A stretch of DNA of 64,000 nucleotides from Cacajao melanocephalus (lineage: Eukaryota; Chordata; Mammalia; Primates; Pitheciidae). Shown here piece after piece: positions 12,861 through 25,216 of the stretch. The notes beneath the pieces were generated by a model, which was not told the DNA's origin, made no database searches, and was given only the letters and a program-made list of their open reading frames with translations. Each line of letters opens with the position of its first letter. The first letter of the stretch is position 1. The position numbers were made by a program, and so were the translations under genes. The DNA is taken from NCBI GenBank assembly GCA_963573385.1, contig CAUYLG010009201.1:1-64000 (forward strand), read 5' to 3'.

Positions 12861-13664
12861 TAGTAGTGCTTCAGGAAATATGAAAATATGTGCTAATGTA
12901 AAGTGTTGACTAATTTTACATATAGCATATACCACCTGAGTTTGATGATCATAGCACTATCGTTCAGTTATATTCTACCTCACTTTCTTATACACTGACT
13001 CATTTTCTATCAGTGAAATTCATGAGAGTGTTATTGTCAAATATAATAATAGTTCAGTTTATAATCTAGATTTATTCTATAACATAAAAACTTATAGTAA
13101 TGTCAGCTATTTGTAATAATGATTAGATCAATGGCTGTCAATTATTTGTAGTAAAACACATTTCCAAAAGAACTTTCATGAGAAACATCAAAACATAATA
13201 CTAAAATAGGTATCAGTCAGTATTAAGGACATGAGTAGTGGAGAATAGACCTGCCACTTTCCCATCTTTTGTGTCACCAAAAACCTATCGAGGACTGAAT
13301 AGACAACAACTTTAGATACTACTAGTGTTAACTGTATCTATCAATTCCATTCTGTTTTATAAGGCATGTTTCTTGTTTTTCATTTATATTTGTAATATTA
13401 ATTTTCAAAAGGCATGGCTTAGCAAGAGAAGTAATATCAAGTAAGCGAATCTTCTAAATGTTATGCAGTTATCAGCCCATCCTTAGTCATATCTGAGATA
13501 ATCATCTAACTCAGCAGAAAAACAATCGCATTGAAAACCTGGACATACTGTTTCAGCAAAGTTTTGATGGTGCTTGTTGGTTGCACTATATAGTCAAAAA
13601 CACTTAGGAATGAATTGGTAAGCATTATTATTAATTTATTTCTCCATTAGGAATGTGAGTAGTT
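12861..13664. other. Unassigned AT-rich sequence
   Basis: Nothing supported on either strand. Confidence 0.55.
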
Positions 13665-13755
13665 ACATTAACACATAGAACAGTGACTGGGGCATATTAA
13701 CATACTTGGTACTCATTTAATGTTGTTTAATGTTAGATAAATGAATAATAATAAA
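13665..13755 (+). mobile_element. L2 3'-end fragment (tentative)
   Basis: Order of motifs resembles the L2 tail: agaacagtgactggggcata (13678-13697), ggtactcatttaatg, and gataaatgaataataa (13736-13751). Short and diverged. Confidence 0.5.
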
Positions 13756-14535
13756 AATTATAATTAATAAATCAGTCAAAGATAAGAGAATATTAGAGCA
13801 TTACCTTAGCTGGAATTAGAAAACATTAACCCCTTCTTCTTTAGGTTACATCATGTACAAGAGAGACACGTGTTGACATTGGGATTCTACACACCATACT
13901 GTCCAACCTAATGCTTAAAATTATTAGAAAAACTAAGAAAAAATCCAAGAACTGTGTAAGATGTTCAATTAGTATTCAATTGAATATAGAAATTAACATA
14001 TAAAATCAGTGGCTGCAAAAATTCCTGTGTCCCACATTGACTTGTGAGCAGTTTTCCTCAATGATAAGTAGCTGGAGAGAATACCAAACAGTGAGGTGTT
14101 GAAATGTGACTGTCCTAATAGCATCAAGCGACACTGATTACAGCATCACGTTGCCATGTTGGTGTATTTGGAAACTCAAAATATCCAAAGGATTGTTGCA
14201 TGAAGCTAAAAGGATAATGAGCACGGAAGATGGATTGAAGTATTTGAATATATCCTAAAGCATAGCTTCAGATAATTTGAAACACTAAGGGAAAGATAAA
14301 AACAATTGTTGGTGTTAATAATAGCTTGTGCTCAGAGATAATATTCTTTCAACAAACTGAGGTAAAAAGTAAAGCAATAATTTCTTCAGAATCATTTTCT
14401 TATTTTTTCATTGTATGAGAAGCCACACATTTTTGCAATTTCTTTTAAATTGGACTCTTCCCTACACAAATGTGTAATAATTTCTCCCAATAAAGGTGAT
14501 ACTATTAAACAGAGATTAGTATAAGGAGGAATGGT
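13756..14535. other. Unassigned AT-rich sequence
   Basis: No gene or repeat I can name. A 68-codon minus-strand frame ends here and shows no family features. Confidence 0.5.
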
Positions 14536-14765
14536 GTTCAATATTAATTGAGTGTCTACCATGAGAATAGATTGTGCAATTTTCTTCTGTGCATTCATTA
14601 GCTTATTTAATCCTTACAATAGCAAACTTGAAGAACATAGATTTGTATCATGCACATTTTCCAGAATAGGAAACAGGTTTATAAAGATTAGGTAACTTGT
14701 TCAAAGTTACAGAGCTAGCCAGTGGTAAGATTCTCGACTCTACTTGAAAGCCAAAGCATTACATT
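14536..14765 (-). mobile_element. MIR element
   Basis: Nearly full MIR in reverse complement: gagtgtctacc (14550-14560), cttatttaatccttacaata (14603-14622), gaataggaaacaggtttata (14664-14683), and taacttgttcaaagttacag (14692-14711), the core segment. Ancient and heavily substituted. Confidence 0.78.
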
Positions 14766-17114
14766 TGCAACATAATAAGTGAATTTTCCTAGTTTTATCT
14801 GTCTATATTACTTTGTTTTAAATGTGAGTATATAAATAGGTTATACTACATGTTTACTGTATAATAAATCTACACATACACACATAAACACACATATATA
14901 TGAATATATATAGACATGCATATGAATATGTATCTGCATATGCATAAGAACATCTATAGGTGTATAAAGATATTCTATATATATATAGTTTATATATATA
15001 ACTACTTCAGCTATATCCATGAATACACAAATTTCCAGAGTATAAACACTGATTTTATGCAATTTGGTAATTATTTCTGTGCAAAATAAATTATCCTTCA
15101 CTGACAAAGCATTCATGTTATTCAGATTTATAATTGCGTATATTTTTGTTCTATAAGTGAGTACTATAGTGAGTCACTAAAGTGACATTTAGGACATTTC
15201 TAACATTATTTTTATTATACATTTTTCTAGACAATTAATGCAACATCTACCATATTTTTCTAAGTAATGAAAAGAAAACAGGGAGGGTCATCACTATAAC
15301 ACATAAAATCCAAACACAAAGCAAGAAATGTATCTAGAAATCAAGAAGATTCTGTAAAAGCTAAGGAGATTAAAGTGGCTTTTCCACTACTTTTACGCAT
15401 ATCAGAGCCTCTAAAAGAGTTTTCCCTGTGTGATTTTCTGCCCATGTACTGAAAAACACAATAAACTTTTCTTATTTAATGCTTGAAAAGCTGCAGCTTC
15501 AGTTTCATGGAAGATGATTTATGATTTATTTCTTGTATTTTTAATGCTAAATTCAACCAGTAACTGGAGGAGAAATATAACTTCTAAATTAATATATCTC
15601 TTTGTTAGTAAATTACCTATTCTTAAATAATTCCATGTGCCTATAGACATGACGTGTATATAAATGTAATATAAAATAGCTGTGGCTATCATGGAGAATA
15701 CCAAATACCTAAAGTTTCATCTATGCCTAATAATAGGCCAAGATTCGTAATGAGAAAAAAGGTAAACTATCATTGATTTTCTTTTACAGATTTCCGGCCT
15801 CTTATTTTGTGCAAAACTCATATAAGCTTTTCTTTAACAGTGCAGATGTGGTCAATTACCTAAGATCTTACACAAGCATCTATCTAAGAAACCTGAGCAA
15901 TAAACAGAAGAGGCTGAATAAAAATAATCTAGTATTATTTTCAAGCTGCAACCAGAAAAATAAAGAACAAAACTCTAAACTTTACATGCTTAGACAAATG
16001 GATTTTATTAAGTATTTTGTAATTAAAATATAATAATATATAATAAGAACAATATTTGCAAAAATTTTATACAATCCCAGGTGTAAACCTTTATTCCCTG
16101 AATAAAATGGAACACATTAAAATGTTAAATACTTTCCATACATATTTCAGCTGAAAATATAATACCTGCATCTAAGTTTCTGTCTTTTAGCTGGGAACAA
16201 ACTTCTTGCAACAAATACTCTCAAAGCATTTCTAAATCAAATAACAAAAAACTTTCTTAACTGTAATGGAATCTAAGAGAAAGCATATGAGATGTTGCAA
16301 GAGATGTTTTATAGTATAAAAAGAACCAGTAGAATTGTGTACATGTTTTTGGTAAGATATATGTTTTTATAATTTAATTCTTTACTTATTCATTTATAAT
16401 TAAAATATCACATGCAGATTGCTGGAGGGAAACTCTTCTAGCACTTCTTTAAGTCTTTGAGGAATCAAATAATGCTAACAAAATCTATAGCTGAACGTTG
16501 TAGCCAGTTTCGTTCATGGCCAAAAATTATAATGACAGAAACATGTATTATGCTAAAGTAAATGGGTAGGAATATTGATGTCCAAGCTATATCTGTCTTT
16601 TCTATCATGATGTCCCTCCTCACCTCACAGAGTGGCTCATCATGGGTGATACTTTTGTTGAAGAATAAATAAAGAGTATGTCCATTATTGTCAATCATAA
16701 TCTTAAGGAGAAAGAGCACCAATTTGACACTGCTAATAATAAAAACGTTTCTGCTATGAATAGTAGATATTTAATAAATATTTATTTAATGTACAGAGTT
16801 CTTTAGACTGAAATATTCTTCAGTGTGAATGAGATATGTTTTTCAAACCCACAGCCTGATGAAAACATCCCTTAAAATTATCCAGTTCCATTTGCTTGAA
16901 CTAGATTAGCAATTTCTCATCTAATTTGATTTCTACGCTAGAAGTAACCATGGTGAGGAATTAATTTGCGCAGACAACCAGTAAACTGTACATACACAAA
17001 ATACCATTTGGGTTTATAAAGTACTCTCTTGGGATTAATTGTTGTTAATATCTAACTTGGAGTCCAAATATTCCTCTCGATGCCTCTGTGTTCACCAATA
17101 TATTTAGATACTTT
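14766..17114. other. Unassigned AT-rich sequence with AT/CA low complexity
   Basis: Around 14870-15005 there is a degenerate mixture of TA, CA and TATG steps. Elsewhere no exon, RNA gene or nameable repeat. Confidence 0.55.
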
Positions 17115-17240
17115 GAGGTAAGGGGCAAAGCTTACAATTTTATCTATTCCATGGCCATACCTAGCACATTTATTATGCCATAATAGGCATTTAACAAGTA
17201 TTTGCTAAATGACCAAATAAATCCATAAATGAATGAAAAT
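17115..17240 (+). mobile_element. L2 3'-end fragment
   Basis: Typical L2 tail order: ggggcaaagcttacaatttt (17122-17141), cctagcacat, then aataggcatttaacaagtat (17183-17202) and a run of ATGAATGA-like steps near 17230. Diverged. Confidence 0.65.
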
Positions 17241-17862
17241 CACTTAAAGTGTGGAGACAAAATACTACATGAACAATATGAAAATTCTTGCTCTGCAATC
17301 ACCAAATTATTCCTTTTCAAAAATCATCTTACCTGTTTCATTTAGCTCAAAAAGAGTCATCTGGTGATTTGTCTTTGTATTATGACTAAATTAGTTGTAT
17401 TTTTTGAAAATTTAAAATGTCTCTGTTTATTGACCTAATTCATTATTCATTAATTAAATATTTAAGATATTGAATGCTTACTGTGTGACAGAAACCATTC
17501 TCTGAGCTTTATATGATTAGGAATAACATCTATATTTTTTATAATTTATGTATAGAGATAATTACATGCAACTGGAATCTAAAATGCACTTCTAAAATAC
17601 TATGACAAAAATGTTTTACCAACAACATTTCATCAACAATTAAACCAAATTGCTGTCTTAAAAAAATTATATCTGTAAAATTTTTGAGAAACAAATCTAT
17701 GGGACACTTCTTCAATTCCTGCAGTGATTCACTAATCTGTTAAAATTTCTACTGTAAAATGTATTAGTGCATCTTCCTGAATAACCTATGCATTAAAATA
17801 TTATTTTATCTATCCATTTTTATGATGGACAACAGGCATTACTTCTTACATTGTAAGAAAAA
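17241..17862. other. Unassigned AT-rich sequence with possible MIR scrap
   Basis: Around 17440-17520, tgaatgcttactgtgtgaca (17472-17491) resembles one end of MIR in reverse complement, but too little remains to be sure. Otherwise nothing. Confidence 0.4.
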
Positions 17863-18600
17863 CTTTTTTCAGTTTTATTTTAAATTACTGTGAGTACATA
17901 GTAAATATATTTATTAATGGGATTCATGAGACACCCTGATACAGGCATGCAATGCATAATAATCACATCATGGAAAATGGGGTATTCAGATCTCAAGCAT
18001 TTATACTTATTGTTACAAACAATTCAATTACATTGTTTTAGTTATTTTTAAATGCACAATTAAATTATTCTGGATAATAATCACCCTATTGTGCCATCAA
18101 ATATTAGGTCTTATTCATTAATTCTAACCATTTTAATTTTGTACCCATTAACTATCATCACTTTCCTTCCACGCTCCACTACCCTTTGCAGTGTCTCTGG
18201 TAACCATGCTACTCTTGATCAATATGGGTTTAATTGTTCTGTTTTCTAACATCCCACAAGTAAGTGAGAATATGCCAAGTTTATCTTTCTGTGTTTGATT
18301 TATTACACTTAATAACCTCCAGATCCATCCATGTTGTTGCAAATGACAGGATCTCATTCTTTATTATGGCTGAATAGTATGTATGTACCATATTATTTCT
18401 ATCCAGTAGCTCTGCAGTATAATTTAGTCAGGTAAAGTGATTTATCTAGTTTTGTTCTTTTACTCAGGATAGCTTTGGCTTTTCTGGTTTTTTTTTTTAT
18501 ATGGTCCCAAATAAATTTTAGAATAGTTTTTTCTATTTCTGTGAAGAATGTCATTGGTATTTTGATAAGGATTGCTTAGAATCTATACATTGCCTTAGTG
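17863..18600 (-). mobile_element. L1MA-like 3' end, antisense, internally deleted
   Basis: Reading leftward in sense it ends at a tail near 17863. 3' UTR: tacaggcatgcaatgc (17941-17956) and ccaacatcccac-like segments at about 18250. ORF2 C-terminus: ccatccatgttgttgcaaat (18325-18344) to gctgaatagtatg (18369-18381). At about 18390 it jumps to an ORF2 segment further upstream (ctgcagtataatttagtcag, 18412-18431; ggtcccaaataaatttta, 18503-18520), so well over 1 kb of ORF2 is missing at that join. Confidence 0.82.
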
Positions 18601-20253
18601 GTGATTTCTGAGATTTTAGTGCGCCCATCACCCAAGCAGTATACACTGTACCCAGTCTTTCATCCGGCACGCCCCTTGTATCCTTCTCCCAGAGTCCCCT
18701 GAGTCCCTTATATCATTCTTATGCCTTCCTTTCTTCATAGCTTAGCTCCCACTTATCAGTGAGAACATATGATATTTTGTTTTCCATTCCTGAGTTACTT
18801 CACTTACAGTAATAATATCCAGGTTGCTCTGAATGCCATTATGTCATTCCTTTTTACAGCTGGTAGTATTCCATTGCATATTTATTTATTCACTCACTGG
18901 TTGATGGGCATTTAGGCTGGACCAATATTTTTGCAATTGAAAATTGTGCTGTTATAAACATGCCTGTGTAAGTATTTTTTCATATCATGGCTTCTTTTTC
19001 TCTGGGTAGCTACCCTGTAGTGGGATTACTGGATCAAATGTAGATCCACTTTTACTTATTTAAGTAATCTTCAGTTTTCCATAGTGCTTGTTCTAGTTTA
19101 CATTACCACCAGCAGTGTAAAAGTGTTCCCTTTTCACCACATTCACACAAACATCTATGATTTTTTAAAAGTCTTTAATATTGTCATTCTCGTAGGAGTA
19201 AGATTGTATCTCATTGTGGTTTTAATTTGCATTTCCCTGATCATTAGTGATGTGCCTTTTTTCATGTTTGTTGGCCATTTGTATATCTTCTTTTGAGAAT
19301 TATCTATTCATGTCCTTAGGCCACTTTCTGAGGGATTATTTGCTTTTTTTCTTGCTGATTTGAGTCTTTGTAGATTCTGGACATTAGTACTTTATCAAAT
19401 GCATAGTTTGTGTATATTTTCTCCCACTCTGTTTACTCTGCCAATTATTTCTTTTGCTGTGCGGAAGCTCTTTAGTTATTACATCCCATCTATTTATCTC
19501 TGTTTTTGTTGCATTTGATTCTGGGTTCTTCATCATGAACTCTTTGACTAGGCCAATGTCTAGAACGGTTTTCCAAATGATATCTTCTGGGATTTTTGTG
19601 GCTTTAGGTCTCAGATTTAAATCTTTGATCTATCATGAATTGATCTTTGTATAGGTGAGAGAAGATCCAGTTTCATTCTTCTACATATGGCTTGCCAATT
19701 ATCCCAGCACCATTTGTTGAATAGGGTGTTATTTCCTCACTTTATGCTTTTGTTTGCTTTGTCAATTATCAGTTGGCTGTAAACATTTGGCTTTATTTCT
19801 GGGTTCTCTATTCTGTTCTATTGGTCTACATGTGTGTTTTTGTACCAGTACAATAAAGTTTTGGTAACTCTGGCCTTGTAGTAAGGTTTGAAGTTCAGTA
19901 ATGTGATGCCTCTAGATTGGCTCTTTTTGCTTTGTCTTGCTTTGGCTATGTGGGCTCTTTGTTGGTTCCATATGAATTTTAGGATTTTTTTCTAGTTTTG
20001 TTAAGAATGATGATGGTATTTTGATGGAAATTGCATTGAATTTATAGATTGCTTTTGGCAGTATAGTTCTACCCATCCACGAGCATGGAATGTGTTTCCA
20101 TTTGTTTGTGCCATCTATAATTTCTTATCGCAGTGTTTTGTAGTTTTCCTTGTAGAGTCATTTTACCCCTTTAGTTTGGTATATTCCTAAGTATTTTATT
20201 TTATTTTTTGCAGATGTTGTAAAAGCGGCTGAGTTCTTGATTTTATTCTTAGC

Positions 20254-20556
20254 TTAATCGCTGTCAGTGTATAGCAGTGCTACTGATTTATGTACATTTA
20301 TTTTGTACACTGAAACTTTACTGAATTCAGTGATCAGATTTAGGAGCTTTCTGAAGGAATCTTTAGGGTTTTGTAGGTATTTAATCGAATAATTGGTGAA
20401 TAGCCATAGTTTGACTTCCTTTTTACCTGTTTGGATGCTCTTTATTTCTTTCTGTTTTCTGATTGCTGTGGCTAAAACTTCCAATACTATGTTGAATAGA
20501 ATTGGTAAAAGTGAGCATCCCAGTCTTATTCCACTTCTTAGGGAGAATGCTTTCAA
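20254..20556 (-). pseudogene. L1 ORF2 reverse-transcriptase remnant
   Basis: A 100-codon open stretch of decayed L1 ORF2. [15 protein letters not shown] at residues 19-33 is the conserved RT block, and [11 protein letters not shown] is at about residues 81-91. The position expected to carry the catalytic FADD motif reads FTNY (residues 53-56, about 20389-20400), so both catalytic aspartates are gone. This is a surviving open stretch, not a gene. Confidence 0.85.
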
Positions 20557-20630
20557 CTTTTCCCATTCAGTATTATGCTGGCTGTGAGTTTGTCCTAGAT
20601 GACTTTTATTACCTTAAAGTATGTCCCATC

Positions 20631-20711
20631 TTTTTTTTACATAAAATTTAAATTTCAATGTTCATAATTAATATGTAACTTAAAGACAAATATGTCCATG
20701 GACTTACTTAT
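20631..20711. other. About 80-bp AT-rich insertion inside L1 ORF2
   Basis: Relative to the L1 consensus order (tatgtccc, then gcctatt, then gctgagggtt), about 80 extra bases occur here. They start with a T run (20631-20638) and include gacaaatatgtccatgg. The L1 order resumes at gcctatgc (20713-20720), followed by an expanded T run. Confidence 0.6.
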
Positions 20712-21776
20712 TGCCTATGCTTTTTTTTTTTTTTGCTAAGGGTTTTAATCCTAAAGTGATGCTGAATTTTGTCAAATGCTTTTTCTTCATCTGTTGAGAA
20801 CATCATATAATTTTTGTTTTTAACTCAGTTTATGTGGTGTATCACATTTATTGGTTTGCATATGTTAATCAAATCCTGCATCCCCAGTATGAAACCCACT
20901 TGATAATGGTGTATTATATATTTGATATGCTGCTGGATTTGGTTAGCTAGTATTTTGATGAGGATTTTTGCACCTATGTTCACCAGGGATATTGGTCTGT
21001 AGTTTTATTTTTTTGTTATGTCTTTTCCTATTTTTGGTATCAGGGTAATACTGGCTTCATAGAATGATTTAGGGAGACTTCTGTCTTTCTCCATCTTTGG
21101 AAAAATTTCAGCAGGATTGCTACCAATTATTCTTTGAATATCTAATCAAATTCAGCTGTGATTTTATATGGTCCTGGACATTTTTTTGTTGGCAATTTTT
21201 TTGTTACTGTTTCAATCTCACTTCATTATTGGTCTGTTCAGAGTTTCTATTTCTTCCTTGTTTAATCTAGGAGGGTTTCCAGGAATCTGTATATTTCCAG
21301 AAATTAATTCATCTCCTATAGGTTTTCTAGTTTATGCATAGAAAGAAGTTCATAGTACCCTTGAATGATCTTTTGTATTTTTCCAGTGTAACTGGAGTAT
21401 CTCCCATTTTGATTATAATTGAGCTTATTTGGACCTTTTCTCTTCTTTTCTTGGACAATCTCATTAATGGTCTATTGATTTTGTTTTTTCAAATAACCAG
21501 CTTTTCATTTCATTTATCTTTTCTATTATTTTGTTTCAATTTTATTTAGTTTTGCTCTCATTTTTGTATTTGTTTTTTTCTGCAGGGTTTGTGTTTGGTT
21601 TGTTCTTGTTTCTCTAGTTCCTTGAGGTGTGACCTTAGATTGCCTATTTGTACTCATTCAGACTCTTAAATGTAGGCATTTAAGGCTATGAAATTTTCTC
21701 TTAGCATTGCTTTTGCTGTATCCCAGAGGTTTTGATAGGTTGTGTCACAATTATCATTCAGTTCAAAGAATGTTTA

Positions 21777-22075
21777 TTTGTTTGTTTTTGAGACGAAGTT
21801 TCGCTCTTGTTGTCCAGGCTGGCGTGCAATGGTACGATCTAAGCTCATTGCAACCTCTGCCTCCTGGGTTCAAGTGATTCTCCTGCCTCAGTCTCCCTAG
21901 TAGCTGGAGTTACAGGAACTCACTACCACACCCAACTAATATTTTTTGTATTTTTAGTAGAGATTGGGTTTCGCTATGTTGGCCAGGCTGGTCTCAAACT
22001 CCTGACTTCAGGTGATCCACCCGCCTCTGCCTCCCAAAGTGCTGGGATTACAGGTGTGAACATTCCACTCAGCCT
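21777..22075 (-). mobile_element. Alu element in L1 ORF2, antisense
   Basis: Tail is a TTTG-rich stretch (21777-21789), then gagacgaagtttcgctct, caaagtgctgggattacagg (22035-22054), and an end near 22075. TSD: aaagaatgttta (21765-21776) and caagaatgctta (22077-22088), both L1 sequence with two mismatches. Confidence 0.96.
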
Positions 22076-22241
22076 CCAAGAATGCTTAAATTTCCACCTT
22101 GATTTCTTTGTTGACCCAAAGAGCACTCAGGAGCAGTTTATTTAATTTCCGTGTATTTGTATAGTTTTGGGGGTTCTTTTTGAAGTTAATTTCCAATTTT
22201 ATTCCATGGTCTGAGAGAGTACTTGACGTAATTTCAAGTAT

Positions 22242-22604
22242 TTAAAATTTACGGAGACTTGTTTTGTGGCCTGTCATATGGTTTACCTTAGAGAATGTTC
22301 CATATGCTGATGAGAAAAATGTATATTCTGCAGTTTTGGAGTAGAATGTCCTATAAACATCTGTTAAGTCCGCTTGTTTTAGGATATAGATTAAGTTGTT
22401 TCTGTGTTGACTTTCTATCTTGATTGCCTGTCTAGTGCTGTCAGTGGAGTATTGAAGCCTACATTGCCCCTCAAGTTTACTTAGGGCCCCAGAGTGCTTT
22501 AGCTGGCAGTGATGATACTTGCTGGACCTTAGGCTCCAACCGCTGTGATGGGCGATATCCCTCTGCCTAGGGCCAGTCCAAATAAGCCCTGTGTGAGTGG
22601 GCAT
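22242..22604 (-). pseudogene. Chimeric open frame joining L1 5' UTR to ORF2 endonuclease remnant
   Basis: A 120-codon frame. Residues 1 to about 47 read through L1 5' UTR sequence that is not normally coding. From about residue 50 on (STDSTRQAIKIES, KQADLTDVYRTFY, EYTFFSSAYGTFSKVNHM) it is the C-terminal part of the ORF2 endonuclease. The usual DH pair near the end of the domain reads NH here. The fusion is an accident of the deletion at about 22463. Expression is not implied. Confidence 0.7.
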
Positions 22605-22955
22605 CAGCGGGACCCAGTGTGGTTCTGCTTTCCACTGTGACAGGGCAGCAGTGAGTTCAATGTAAAGTGCCCCAGTGGCTGCATTCTTCTTGTGTCAAGC
22701 AGAAAGATTTTCCACACTGTGCAGCTGTTGCCTGGGGAGGGGTAAAGGATGGCATCAACAACTGAAGACTGTGTCACCTACCCTCTTTTAGTTCCTCTTT
22801 CAGCTATATGATAAAACTAGGTACTGCGAGTGCCCAGCTGAGTTTTGGTTTTTGTGATGGTATCTTTGTCTGTAGTTGTTACAATTTGGTGTTCCCATGG
22901 AGGTAATGGGTGTGTTAGGCTTCTATTTTGCCATCTTATCTGCTCCTAGTTTATT

Positions 22956-24990
22956 GTTTTTATAAAAGGAAAAACACCAGACACACCTCCCAAACAATAT
23001 GTATTATATATATAAAAACATAGCAAATGTCTTATGTGCAGCCTTTGTAACTAATTGAAATGCACTGGCATCAAAATATTTATGGATATCTATTTTATTT
23101 TACTTAGAATTATCAAAAGTATTTGGAACAGACAGCAAATAATTTTTTCTAGAAATATATTGTGTTTAAAAGACATTCTTGGCAATGGTTGATCAAAAAT
23201 TCTTTGCACTGGTAAATGGCCCTGACTTCCTGGAGAAACTTCCAGATTTCATAACTTACTAAAGACGTGTTCACATGAGAATGCTGCTGGAAGAAGTTAC
23301 CTATGTTCTTTTGCATAGTTCTAAAAAGAACTCAGTTATTTTGAAGAGTTACATCAGAATATAAAGCATTTTATCGTGGTTTAAAATGCTTTATTTGCCA
23401 TCTTTAGGTTGTAATGTAGAATTTCTCAGATCACTATGGGAGTGGACAAAATGAATTTATTTTCATCTACCTTATTCATAAACTATAACTGTATATATGC
23501 AAATTAAGTCTTGGTATTAGAGTAGCACAATTAGTTCTCAATGACAGTCCATTGAGCTAATGCTAATGACTAATTACCACTGTAATTCTAATACTTCATC
23601 TTTCTTTTTATAGAAATATTACCTTCATAATATTTTACTATATATTTATTAATATCCCTTCGTCTATATTTATTAAGACAATCTAGATTTCTTTCCGACT
23701 TCATCTTCTCAAAATTGACTGTGTACCCATTATCCAGGGTTATTTGCCTGATAGGACATTAGCAATGATGTGGATACATCTTACTCTTCAAGTTTTGTCT
23801 AAGGCTTACTCTGTGATCATAGCACTTCCTTTCTCATTGTCTTTTTGGATGAAGACCCAAATAAATAAACTTGTCTTCATCCTAACAAAGCAAACCCTAA
23901 TAAAAGGAGATTGTTTCAATAAACTGTTATCTTTTAAAAAAAATCTCAATTTAACTCCAGGATGATTTGGTTTTCTAGTGCCCAGCAGCTCCTGTAAAGT
24001 TACTATAAAGTCAGTTATTGTTATCATAATTTGTCCCCCAGAGATGACAATCACAAAACACAACATCTTTTAGAACAATTTATTGAAATTAGAGAATAAC
24101 AATTGAGATAATGTTATTTTAACAATTGAAATTTAGCCATAGATGTTTATACCTGCTCCTAAAATAACAGTTTAATAAAGCTAAATCTTGCTACTATTTA
24201 CACACAAAATAAAAACAAAAATACTGGTAAACAAATTGCAGTTTATATCCATAAAAAAAGATATTTGAAAGTGAAACTGAGCATCTCCAATAATTTATTT
24301 TCCTTTCAAGTTTCCATTAGAAATATATCTACAGACAAGTGTTATTAACTTCTAGAATATAGCTTTGTTTACAGATTTATAAAATATTACCAATTAATCA
24401 CAACACATATAGCTTATTTTCAAATATTTTTCTAGTTTAACCCATCATTTATATAACCAATTACATTTGATATTACTTAAAATGTTTGTATTAACAACCT
24501 ACCAAATCATTTTATATGAGAAATAAAGAACACATCTGCAATTAGACATCATTTAAAAATATGAATTTTCTCACTCTTTTAAAAAATTAGTTTTAAAAAA
24601 TTTATCAAAAGTGGAGAGATAATCCTAACTTTAAAGTTATCTTAATTTGGTGATTCCACTATAACTTGAGAAACATTTCTAATTTCCTTTATACATTAAA
24701 ACAAAATTAAATTATTCTTAAATCTATGGTTGTTAGTGTTAATGGTTACAATTATTTAAAAAGTATAAAAATTGAACTGTTTTATTATCTTTCTACTCCT
24801 TTTTTATTGTCTTTCTACTCCTTCTTCTTTAAACATTATATGTTATAAGCCTGGATTTGAGTCCTTTTGCAGAATCTTAGTGGATTTTTTGTGCCACTTA
24901 TTTCTGCTTGAATTTGCTCATTTACTATCACACCAGAATGCCATACAGGAATAACCTTTCTGGTTCCTGTTTGGAATAATTGAAACAATA
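22956..24990. other. Unassigned AT-rich sequence
   Basis: No gene or nameable repeat. A short local duplication of tctttctactcctt starts near 24788 and again near 24810. Short open frames near 23.8-24.1 kb on both strands show no family features. Confidence 0.55.
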
Positions 24991-25195
24991 ACTTTCATTT
25001 TTATAGTTCTTTAAAGATCACAAGATGTTTTCACATACATCATGTTTTTATTGTGACAAAAGCTCTGAAGGTATTTATTGCCACATCCTTTTAACAGATA
25101 AGAAAGTAGAAACAAAAGAGTTATCTAATGTCATACATCTTATAAGTTTTTTTTTAAGCCTTTGAGTCAAATGAGTTACTCTGATTTTAAATGCA
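24991..25195 (-). mobile_element. MIR element
   Basis: MIR in reverse complement: cacatacatcatgttttt (25033-25050), ttttaacagataagaaagta (25090-25109), and gagttatctaatgtcataca (25119-25138), the degraded core. Its end overlaps a short hairpin at 25189. Confidence 0.6.
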
Positions 25196-25216
25196 CAGTT
25201 GCAGAACTGTGCATTT
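25189..25216. repeat. Perfect 12-bp inverted repeat (hairpin)
   Basis: Arms aaatgcacagtt (25189-25200) and aactgtgcattt (25205-25216) with a GCAG loop. No terminator-like or RNA-gene context was recognised. Confidence 0.9.

Larger units (their letters stand above)
18601..22955 (-). mobile_element. L1PB-like element, antisense, ORF1 deleted, interrupted by an Alu
   Basis: Sense runs right to left. The 5' UTR start is at about 22955, seen as gccatcttatctgctccta at 22930-22948 on the plus strand, and continues to about 22464. It then passes directly into ORF2 (endonuclease C-terminal part, about 22463-22089), through the RT domain and the ORF2 C-terminus (about 18700-19400). It stops inside the 3' UTR at about 18601 (gcgcccatcacccaag, 18621-18636) with no A-tail. 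The rest of the 5' UTR, ORF1 and the first part of ORF2 are absent. An Alu (21777-22075) and a short AT-rich insert (about 20631-20711) interrupt it. Confidence 0.88.

Noticed and set aside
14870..15005. Alternating AT/CA tract as a possible replication origin or matrix-attachment site
   Set aside because: Composition alone does not support the claim; similar tracts occur several times in the window.
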